Below are positions 7,035-12,058 of a stretch of DNA of 12,058 bases, in pieces; the first letter of the stretch is position 1; each line of letters opens with the position of its first letter. The notes beneath the pieces are model-generated. The model ran no database searches. It saw only the letters and a program-made list of their open reading frames with translations, and was not told where the DNA came from. The position numbers and the translations under genes are program-made. The DNA is from Spirochaetaceae bacterium. GTDB taxonomy: Bacteria; Spirochaetota; Spirochaetia; Treponematales; Breznakiellaceae. Location of the stretch: assembly GCA_031255315.1 (NCBI GenBank), contig JAIRSS010000268.1, positions 1-12,058 on the forward strand, given 5' to 3'.

Positions 7035-7088
7035 CCCGCGCTGGCGGCACCGCTAGTGTGCGCCGCCAACGTGCGCCGCCAGCGCGGG
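7035..7088. repeat. GC-rich hairpin with 14-bp perfect stem
   Basis: CCCGCGCTGGCGGC (7035-7048) is exactly complementary to GCCGCCAGCGCGGG (7075-7088), with a 26-nt loop. Inside, GTGCGCCGCCA occurs twice 13 nt apart (7058-7068 and 7071-7081). It sits about 50-100 nt past the stop codon of the large lipoprotein gene. Confidence 0.6.
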
Positions 7089-7105
7089 GTGGAAACTCCG
7101 CGGAA

Positions 7106-7135
7106 GCTGTTCTAAAACTGAAGTGCTGGAACAGC
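7106..7135 (-). terminator. Palindromic element copy B, probable terminator of the surface lipoprotein gene
   Basis: On the minus strand the TAA stop at 7139-7137 is followed at once by GGCTGTTC, a 16-nt loop and GAACAGC, a 7-bp stem. The sequence is a variant of the palindrome at 6793-6816. There is no proper U-run after the stem, so termination is inferred from position only. Confidence 0.4.
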
Positions 7136-7136
7136 C

Positions 7137-10100
7137 TTAATTCTCATTTCCGTAGACTACCCGCCTCCACTGGCCTGTCAGGGTGTTCGGCCCTGACCAG
7201 GTAACGCCGTCCGTGGAGTAAACGGTTTTGTTGTCGCTCCCTACCGCCACGAACCTGTTGTTCCCGTAGGCCACATCATCCCAGTTGCCTGACGGCTGAG
7301 ATGTGGGGGTTATCCAGGTTGCGCCGCCGTTTGTGGAGTACGCGGACCTGCCGCCTCTTGAGGCTGTCACAAATTTGCCGTTCCCGTAGGCTATTCCGCC
7401 CCAGAAGCCAAGCAAGTTCCCATAGTCAGTCTCCGTCCATCCGTTGCCGCCGGCTTCCCTGACGGCGATAGTTGTGTTGCCGCTAAAACTTACCGCGATA
7501 AATCTGTTGGCCGCGTAGATCAATCCCAGCCAGGTTCCGGCTGAGAGACTCCCGAATGGCTGCCAGACCCTGCCGCCGTCCATGAGGCTGAAGGCCCCGG
7601 GGGTTTGGTTCCGGGCTGTCGCCACAAATTTGCCGTTCCCGTAGACCACCCTTCTATACAAGTTGCCTGAAGATTCCGGCGGCGTCCATGTCTTCCCGTC
7701 CGTGGAGTAGGCGACACATTTATCGCCCACAGCCACATACCGGCCGTTTCCATAAGCCGCGCCATACCATCTACCCTCCACGGACTCCGCTGTCCAGTTC
7801 ACGCCGTCCAGGGAGAAGGCGATCTGGCCGTCTTTCGGGTTTGTCGGGGCGCTCAACGCTAAAAAACGGTCGTTTGTATAGTCTAAGCCCCACCATGTGC
7901 CCGGCAGGTTTATCGTTGCCCAGGTCTCACCATCCAGGGAATAGGCGATCCGGCCTTTTTGCGGATCAAACAGACCGCCAAAATCCCCCGCGGAGGCCAC
8001 AAATTTGGGGAAGATTTTTACTCCGTTGCGGCTGATCTCCCCGCCGTTCATGGTGAAGACGCCGCCGTTTAAGACCTGCACGCCGCCCCCGCCGTAACTC
8101 CACTCGATAGTATCGGAGACGGTTCCGCCGCTCAGGACGACAGCGCCCTTCCCCGCGCTCACGCCGCCGCCTGAGGAGGAAGCGCCGTCCACTGTATTAC
8201 CGGAGAGGCGGCCGCCCTTCATGGTGAACACGCCGGTTGTTCCAACAGTGGTTTTTAAGTACGAGGAAGTACCGTTGTCGATGATTTCCCCGCCGTTCAT
8301 GGTGAGCGTGCCGCCCGCCACAATCACCCCGCCGCCGTGCGGATCCGCCGCCGTGTTCATGTTCTTGTTCACGTTGCCCCGAATAACCGCGCCGGTTTCC
8401 AGAAAGAGCGTCCCGCCGGCTTCCACTCTGATGAGGGGGGCGGTGTTGTTGTCTATACCATCCAGGGTGATGTTCCGTAAAGTCAGGGTTACGCCGTTCC
8501 CCACGGTAATGAGGGGGCTGCCGCCCGTCGTACCGGTCAGGTCTATGATCCGCCCGTCTCCGTTGATGACCACATAGGCGGGGCTGACGGAGGCGTCAAG
8601 GATCAGGCCCGTTGTGCCGAAGTCCGTCCCAGCCTTCAATTCCACCGGTTCCGTCCCCGGCCACAAATCAAGAGTCAGGGAAGCGTGGCTCACCGCCGCC
8701 CGTATCAGGTCTATAGCGCTGTCCATGTCCCGGTTGGAATCCCCGGAGAAGAGGCCCGTATGCTGGGCGGAGAGGCCGGTCCGCGGGAAGACGACGGCCC
8801 CCGTGAGACTGCCGTCTGAAGCCGCAAACCCCGGTATTTCGCCGCCGTTGTTGACGGCCTCATGGCTAACCGTAACGCCGCTCACGGGGAAGTAATACCC
8901 TGCCGTGGGGGTCAGAGTTATCGAGGCCGTGTAGACCGTGGATGTCTGAAAGACGTTGTGCGCCGGGCTCCAGGCCACGGTTCCGCCCCAGTTCCCGGCG
9001 AAGAAACTCGTTACCGGGCTGGCCTCCGTTACCGGCCTGGGAATATAGCGGGACAGGTCAATCTTGAAGGGCTCCACCCCAAAGAGCACCGCGCCGTTCC
9101 CGTTTGTCGTCCCGTTCCAGGGGCTGGAGGCGGCGGCGTCCGGGAACACCGTGTGTTCGTTCTGAGCCAGATCGTTCACCCCGTTGCGGATAATCCACAC
9201 CGGGACGCCCTCCTTCCCGGACAGCGAACCGGCGCTCATCCCGTTCCAGTCCTCCGGGGCGCTCAGACCAAAGGGCGCGTACACCAGATTGAAGTTGGCC
9301 GAACCGGTTTTCCCTATCCGGCTCTGCTCCTTCGTATAGTTCGATATATCCAGGGTAAGCTGATTACGGTCCGGCCCGCTCAGAACGGGGGGTTCCACCG
9401 AAGCCGTCGTATCCGCGCCCCCGTTGATTTCCTCTCCCCGGATAATGGTTTTTATACCCGCCAGGGTCAGTTCGCTCCAGCCGCCGCTGCCGGGAATCCC
9501 GGTCCGGGCGTTAACCAGCGCGGTAAAGCCCCCGCCCCCAATCGTCCAGGTGAGGCTGGCCGGGGCCGGAGGCAGGGTTGCGCCGGGGTAGGGCGCCGCG
9601 TCCAGAGGCGCGCCCCCGGCGGTAAAGGCCGCGCTCACCACCAGGGGCTGCATCGGTATCGTGATACTGGTTTGATTTTCCCGGATCTGCGCCGTCTCAA
9701 GCCCCGCGGCCAGCAAGGTAGGGGGCTTGTCCGCGTATACATAGTCTCCTCCGGGGGTCTCCGCGGCGTAATTCCGCTCCCGGTGGCCCATCAGGACCAG
9801 AAAGCGGTAGGTCTTCCTGGGCAGAACTATTACCCGGAGGATCGCGGCCGCGTCACCGGCGTTCTTCCGGCAAGCCTCGGCAAAACCGGCGATCTTCCCC
9901 GCCTCGTCCACAACGATTATCTGGGCGAAGTTGCGGATCGGTCCGTCCTTAATGGCGGTGTAATCCGGCCCCACCGCGGCGCGGGGAGCCTCCGTACCGT
10001 TTTCAACCGCCACGGTAACGGTGAAGGGATCCGCCGCGCCGAATCCTGGCGCGGCGCCAAATCCTGGCGCGGCGTCAAACCCCGGATCCGCGCTGGGCGG

Positions 10101-10226
10101 GGCGGCCTCCGAAGCCGGCGTTTCACTGAACGCGGGGTTGAAGCACCCCGTGAGAGCCGCTGTTAAAAAAAGGGCGGCCAGAAGCGCCGTCCTTTTCCAT
10201 AAGATCATACCATCTTTTCGTGTCAT
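7137..10226 (-). CDS. Large surface lipoprotein: beta-rich N-terminus, beta-helix, C-terminal beta-propeller
   Basis: The 1029-residue product (numbered from ATG 10226) has a lipoprotein signal peptide with lipobox LTGC, Cys28. A short (AAPGFG)-type linker covers about 47-65. Residues about 70-400 are a beta-rich region of unknown family, and 405-480 an Ig-like repeat common in treponeme surface proteins (VAWSPAHN...YTASITLTPTAGYYF...VVFPRTG). Residues about 535-735 are right-handed beta-helix coils (GGTLTMNGGEI, GVFTMKGGRLSGN). Residues about 740-1029 are kelch/BNR-like units of the form YGNGKFVAVG...AYSTDGKTW. The protein is expected to be anchored in the outer membrane and to bind a ligand or host surface, but the target is unknown. 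An ATG at 10247 is also possible (GGGAG 8 nt upstream); 10226 has GAGG 8 nt upstream. A similar beta-helix gene lies upstream across an IS remnant. Confidence 0.82.
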   Translation of the reverse strand: MTRKDGMILWKRTALLAALFLTAALTGCFNPAFSETPASEAAPPSADPGFDAAPGFGAAPGFGAADPFTVTVAVENGTEAPRAAVGPDYTAIKDGPIRNFAQIIVVDEAGKIAGFAEACRKNAGDAAAILRVIVLPRKTYRFLVLMGHRERNYAAETPGGDYVYADKPPTLLAAGLETAQIRENQTSITIPMQPLVVSAAFTAGGAPLDAAPYPGATLPPAPASLTWTIGGGGFTALVNARTGIPGSGGWSELTLAGIKTIIRGEEINGGADTTASVEPPVLSGPDRNQLTLDISNYTKEQSRIGKTGSANFNLVYAPFGLSAPEDWNGMSAGSLSGKEGVPVWIIRNGVNDLAQNEHTVFPDAAASSPWNGTTNGNGAVLFGVEPFKIDLSRYIPRPVTEASPVTSFFAGNWGGTVAWSPAHNVFQTSTVYTASITLTPTAGYYFPVSGVTVSHEAVNNGGEIPGFAASDGSLTGAVVFPRTGLSAQHTGLFSGDSNRDMDSAIDLIRAAVSHASLTLDLWPGTEPVELKAGTDFGTTGLILDASVSPAYVVINGDGRIIDLTGTTGGSPLITVGNGVTLTLRNITLDGIDNNTAPLIRVEAGGTLFLETGAVIRGNVNKNMNTAADPHGGGVIVAGGTLTMNGGEIIDNGTSSYLKTTVGTTGVFTMKGGRLSGNTVDGASSSGGGVSAGKGAVVLSGGTVSDTIEWSYGGGGVQVLNGGVFTMNGGEISRNGVKIFPKFVASAGDFGGLFDPQKGRIAYSLDGETWATINLPGTWWGLDYTNDRFLALSAPTNPKDGQIAFSLDGVNWTAESVEGRWYGAAYGNGRYVAVGDKCVAYSTDGKTWTPPESSGNLYRRVVYGNGKFVATARNQTPGAFSLMDGGRVWQPFGSLSAGTWLGLIYAANRFIAVSFSGNTTIAVREAGGNGWTETDYGNLLGFWGGIAYGNGKFVTASRGGRSAYSTNGGATWITPTSQPSGNWDDVAYGNNRFVAVGSDNKTVYSTDGVTWSGPNTLTGQWRRVVYGNEN
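10037..10086 (-). repeat. 18-bp tandem repeat coding for an (AAPGFG) linker
   Basis: Variants of a GCGCCAAATCCTG unit start near 10037, 10055 and 10073, an 18-nt period. They encode consecutive Ala-Ala-Pro-Gly-Phe-(Gly/Asp) hexapeptides just after the acylated Cys of the lipoprotein. The unit is in frame, so copy-number changes would lengthen or shorten the membrane tether without breaking the gene. Confidence 0.65.
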
Positions 10227-10247
10227 ACCACTATCCTCATGATGCAT

Positions 10248-10511
10248 TCACAATTCTCCCGGCCTTTGGGGAAGCGGCGGGGCTTACGGTCCGGCGGAGC
10301 CTGTCCGTCGGGGACCGCCGTCCTCCGCCTGCCAAAGATTAGGAGAGTTGTATTGGTTCGCAAATTTTTCGTGGTGGGAGGAGGCATTTGTCATCCATGC
10401 TTCCAAACTCAAATTGCGTCTTAAAGTATTGTTTATGTGAGGAAAAATATCAATGGCCCCCGGTGAAACGCGGGACGCGGGACGCGGCGCGTGTTCTCCA
10501 GCGGGCTGCTT
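10248..10511. other. Leader and non-coding region upstream of the surface lipoprotein gene
   Basis: There is no credible gene here, although a transposase C-terminal half would be expected if the IS5 element were complete. It contains a GC-rich foldable segment at 10287-10329, a candidate promoter at 10425-10453 and a short tandem repeat of CGCGGGAC (10469-10487). If the promoter is real, the mRNA leader of the lipoprotein gene is about 190 nt long. Confidence 0.5.
10425..10453 (-). promoter_or_regulatory. Putative promoter of the surface lipoprotein gene
   Basis: On the minus strand TTGATA (10453-10448, 5/6 match) is followed after 17 nt by AATACT (10430-10425, 4/6 match). It would start transcription near 10418, giving a long leader before the start codon at 10226 or 10247. 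Confidence 0.4.
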
Positions 10512-10560
10512 AGACTAAACGCCAAAAATGTCCGCGGACATTATTTTTGCCGTTTAGTCT
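10512..10560. repeat. 49-nt near-perfect palindrome at the broken end of the IS5 transposase
   Basis: AGACTAAACG (10512-10521) pairs with CGTTTAGTCT (10551-10560). Inside this, one mismatch is followed by CAAAAA against TTTTTG, and then TGTCCG against CGGACA, with a TTA bulge on one side. The whole folds into a long hairpin on either strand. The stop codon of the transposase fragment (10554-10556) lies inside the right arm, so the palindrome appears joined to the truncated gene. Confidence 0.7.
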
Positions 10561-10916
10561 TTACAAAGTACCCGCGGCTCTTCCCGCCGGCGGACTTTCA
10601 TCGCGGCGCGGTCAATTATTACTTCGTCAAAGGCGATCCCCTCCTCCGCCTGGAGTTGTATGAAGATTTTCGCCCATAAGCCCCGTTCATTGCCCCGGGA
10701 AAACCGGTCGTATATCACGTGCCAATAGCCGTATTCCGGGGGCAAATTCCGCCATGAGCAGCGGGTTCTCAGAATATACACTATGCCGCAAAACACCTGG
10801 TAATGCGGCGCTTTGGGCGGCCGCCCTTTCCAGATGTAATCCCCTTCGATTACGGGCAAAACCGTCCGCTTAAATACTTCCTCGCTTACCGGGTACAAGG
10901 GGGTGTTTTCTTTCAT
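10554..10916 (-). pseudogene. IS5-family transposase, N-terminal fragment
   Basis: The 120-residue reading frame matches the N-terminal part of IS5-type (IS427-like) transposases (DUF4096 region): SEEVFKRTVLPVIE (11-24), GRPPKAPHYQVFCGIVYILR (31-50), TRCSWRNLPPEYGYWHVIYDRF (51-72) and EVIIDRAAMKV (98-108), where Asp102 is the expected first catalytic DDE residue. Family similarity stops a few residues later, and the frame ends inside a palindrome. The second half with the other catalytic residues is not found in the next 300 bp. Many IS5 elements split their transposase into two frames, but no second frame is present here, so this is a dead remnant. A start with GGAG 10 nt upstream and a promoter-like sequence survive. 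Confidence 0.75.
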
Positions 10917-10938
10917 GCGCCGTTTACTCCGTCAGTGT

Positions 10939-10967
10939 ATCCTACCACAAGCCCCCGTCTGTTTCAA
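10939..10967 (-). promoter_or_regulatory. Putative promoter of the IS5 transposase remnant
   Basis: TTGAAA (10967-10962) and TAGGAT (10944-10939) on the minus strand are separated by exactly 17 nt and lie about 25 nt before the transposase start. The match is 5/6 and 4/6. It may add outward transcription towards the surface lipoprotein gene. Confidence 0.4.
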
Positions 10968-10993
10968 CCTTTTCTAACAGTGAATACGGTTCA

Positions 10994-11023
10994 GGACGCG
11001 GATTACGCGCCGCGGATTACCCG
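10994..11023. repeat. Dispersed repeat copy, CGCGGATTACGCGCCGCGGATTAC
   Basis: Two CGCGGATTACxC units stand side by side here, in the same orientation as 11098-11116 and opposite to 11059-11077. The copy could pair with 11059-11077 as an alternative to the terminator-like hairpin described there. Confidence 0.5.
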
Positions 11024-11046
11024 GAGTATGAAGCCGGTTGCCGGGA

Positions 11047-11116
11047 AAAATCTGTGGTAATCCGTGCAATCCGCGGTTCTCAGCCGTGCTGATTCGGACC
11101 GCGGATTACGCGGATT
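11047..11116 (-). terminator. Terminator-like hairpin built from inverted dispersed repeats
   Basis: On the minus strand, directly after the TGA of the beta-helix gene (11120-11118), AATCCGCGTAATCCGCGGT (11116-11098) pairs with the segment at 11077-11059 at 17 of 19 positions across a 20-nt loop. A T-run (ATTTTTCCC, near 11051-11042) follows about 8 nt after the stem. The arms are copies of the short repeat also seen at 6874-6902 and 10994-11023. Confidence 0.5.
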
Positions 11117-11117
11117 T

Positions 11118-12058
11118 TCACTGAAATAATGGCCCCATCCAGGGGTGGTTCGTGTCCCCCCACGAGTAAGTCCCCTCGCCGGAGCCCCCCTTGCCCGTGT
11201 AGGATACCTGACCAGTCGCCGTATCATCTAGCGTATGATTATAGTACAAATATGGTTTGGCAAAGCCAATATTGCTGTCGTCGACGACACATATCACAGA
11301 CTCAGGAACCGGCATCAAAACACCATTCGGGCGCATGAACACCGTGTTCTTGGCGATAATCCTGTTTGCATTCTCACCAGCGTCGAGCCCGTAAATAGTG
11401 CCTCCGGTTTTGGTGAAATTACTATTGGCATTTACTAACACGGCGGCGCCGGCAGTAAAGTACCCTTGTGGCGGGTTCTCGTCCTCGAGATCGCCTTTAT
11501 TGCCGCTGATGACTCCACCCTCCATGATGAACGTTCCGCCTTTGCCTATATGCACGCCGCCGCCGCCGCCGCCCCCGTTGGCTTCCGCCGTATTCTTGCT
11601 GATGGTTCCGCCCTCCATGATGAACGTTCCGCCTTCGGCTACATACACGCCGCCGCCGCCGCCTGCTGAGCGTGACTTCCCATTATTTCCGCAGATGGTT
11701 CCCCTTTCCATGGTAAACGTTCCGTTTGGGGCTACATACACGCCGCCGCCGCCCTCGTTGGCTTCCGCCGTATTCTTGCAGATGGTTCCGCCCCTCAAGA
11801 TGAGCGTTCCTACTACAAGCACGCCGCCGCCGTTTTCCGAAACGGTGGTGTTGCCGCGGATCACCGCACCATCCCCCAGGATGAGCGTTCCGCCGCTGTC
11901 CACCTTGATGAGGGAGTGATTGTTGCCCGTCGTCCCCTTAAAGGTGATGTTCCTCAGGGTCAGCGTTATGTTCGACTCTACGGTGATGAGGGATGCGCCA
12001 CCCGCCTTCCCCAGATATATCTCCACTCCGTCGCCGTCGATGGTCACATTGAGAGGCT
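11118..12058 (-). CDS. Gly-rich beta-helix surface protein, C-terminal part (runs off right edge)
   Basis: The reading frame is open to the window edge; the residues before the GTG at 12047 (PLN) are in frame and resemble the corresponding segment of the neighbouring lipoprotein, so the real start lies outside. The visible 312 residues begin with VTIDGDG and ITLTLRNITFKG, closely matching the start of the beta-helix in the 7137-10226 protein. About six coils follow, of the form GGxFxMEGGxISxNTAEANGGGGGVYV (right-handed beta-helix, pectin-lyase-like fold, no visible catalytic site). The C-terminal tail contains KTGGTIYG and ends TYSWGDTNHPWMGPLFQ. There is no propeller, unlike the paralogue. 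It is probably exported and surface-exposed, but its signal peptide is not in the window. The function is unknown; an adhesin-like role is an inference. Confidence 0.8.
   Translation of the reverse strand, partial: PLNVTIDGDGVEIYLGKAGGASLITVESNITLTLRNITFKGTTGNNHSLIKVDSGGTLILGDGAVIRGNTTVSENGGGVLVVGTLILRGGTICKNTAEANEGGGGVYVAPNGTFTMERGTICGNNGKSRSAGGGGGVYVAEGGTFIMEGGTISKNTAEANGGGGGGGVHIGKGGTFIMEGGVISGNKGDLEDENPPQGYFTAGAAVLVNANSNFTKTGGTIYGLDAGENANRIIAKNTVFMRPNGVLMPVPESVICVVDDSNIGFAKPYLYYNHTLDDTATGQVSYTGKGGSGEGTYSWGDTNHPWMGPLFQ
11510..11835 (-). repeat. Degenerate coil repeats with GCC/GGC triplet runs in the beta-helix gene
   Basis: Units of about 90-100 nt with a shared ATGATGAACGTTCCGCC block and an ACGCCGCCGCC block follow one another. 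A TTGGCTTCCGCCGTATTCTT block recurs near 11577 and 11757. Triplet runs are (GCC)6 at 11556-11573 and (GCC)4 at 11649-11660 and 11742-11753, coding for Gly runs at the turns of the helix. Changes in run length would stay in frame. Confidence 0.7.

Larger units (their letters stand above)
6700..7136. other. Gene-free, repeat-rich intergenic region
   Basis: These 437 bp between the lipoprotein start and the stop of the large surface lipoprotein gene hold no credible coding sequence. From left to right they contain an operator-like repeat (6716-6734), a hairpin (6745-6778: GGAAAACATG against CATGTTTTTCC), two related GGAACAGCC palindromes (6793-6816 and 7106-7135), a GGATTACGCGG-type dispersed repeat fragment (6874-6902) and a GC-rich hairpin (7035-7088). 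The plus-strand reading frame at 6848-7204 has no recognisable protein character. Confidence 0.7.

Noticed and set aside
6848..7204. 118-residue plus-strand frame in the intergenic region
   Set aside because: It is built from dispersed repeats and the end of the opposite-strand lipoprotein gene. It has no ribosome-binding site and no protein-like pattern.
8862..10166. 434-residue plus-strand open frame
   Set aside because: It lies antisense to the surface lipoprotein gene, whose signal peptide, lipobox and repeats are clear. The plus-strand product is rich in Arg, Gly and Pro with no recognisable motif, as expected of a shadow frame in GC-rich DNA.
11003..11227. 74-residue minus-strand frame with Arg-rich sequence
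   Set aside because: It translates the GGATTACGCGG repeats and overlaps the end of the beta-helix gene in another frame.
11510..11835. CRISPR-like regular repeats
   Set aside because: The repeats lie inside an open reading frame, vary in length and sequence, and match beta-helix coil units. There are no unique spacers and no cas genes.
7137..12058. Diversity-generating retroelement acting on the surface proteins
   Set aside because: No reverse transcriptase, accessory gene or template/variable repeat pair with adenine-specific differences is visible in the window.

Overview
The window looks like a piece of a treponeme-type spirochaete chromosome, closest in style to the host-associated termite-gut treponemes. 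This is inferred from protein style, not from a marker gene. The clues are a lipoprotein with a relaxed lipobox, a secreted LysM protein of the form seen in treponemes, a cytidylate-kinase-like protein with an extra C-terminal domain, and large Gly-rich beta-helix surface proteins. Base composition is moderately high in GC throughout.

Left part (1-4094): the N-terminus of an IS630-type transposase runs off the left edge. A probable three-gene minus-strand operon follows, transcribed from about 3390 down to 283: a cytidylate-kinase-like protein (2510-3331), an M32 metallocarboxypeptidase (936-2477) and a CDP-alcohol phosphatidyltransferase, probably PgsA (283-867). A promoter with a consensus -35 box sits at 3401-3430. 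A NUDIX hydrolase (3460-4035) is divergent from this operon. It faces the next minus-strand gene across a long, nearly perfect hairpin at 4041-4094. This part is ordinary housekeeping and lipid or nucleotide metabolism.

Middle (4111-7136): a two-gene envelope unit on the minus strand. A lipoprotein (5152-6699) carries a recent 420-bp tandem duplication. It abuts a secreted TPR-like/LysM protein (4111-5151), with the stop codon directly followed by the next start codon. Upstream is a 437-bp gene-free stretch (6700-7136) packed with palindromes and dispersed-repeat fragments.

Right part (7137-12058): two minus-strand genes for beta-helix surface proteins. The complete one (7137-10226) is a 1029-residue lipoprotein. 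It has an N-terminal beta-rich region, a beta-helix and a C-terminal array of kelch/BNR-like motifs that can be read as a seven-bladed propeller closed by its own C-terminus. The other (11118-12058) enters from the right edge and holds Gly-rich beta-helix coils with in-frame triplet repeats. Between them lie a truncated IS5-family transposase, a 49-nt palindrome at its broken end, and inverted copies of a short repeat (core GCGGATTACGCGGATT) that form a terminator-like hairpin after the right-hand gene.

I see no CRISPR array, reverse transcriptase, toxin-antitoxin pair, restriction system, tRNA or rRNA. The most notable features are the helix-to-propeller lipoprotein, the degenerate P-loop in the kinase-like protein, and the repeats that decorate the surface-protein region.
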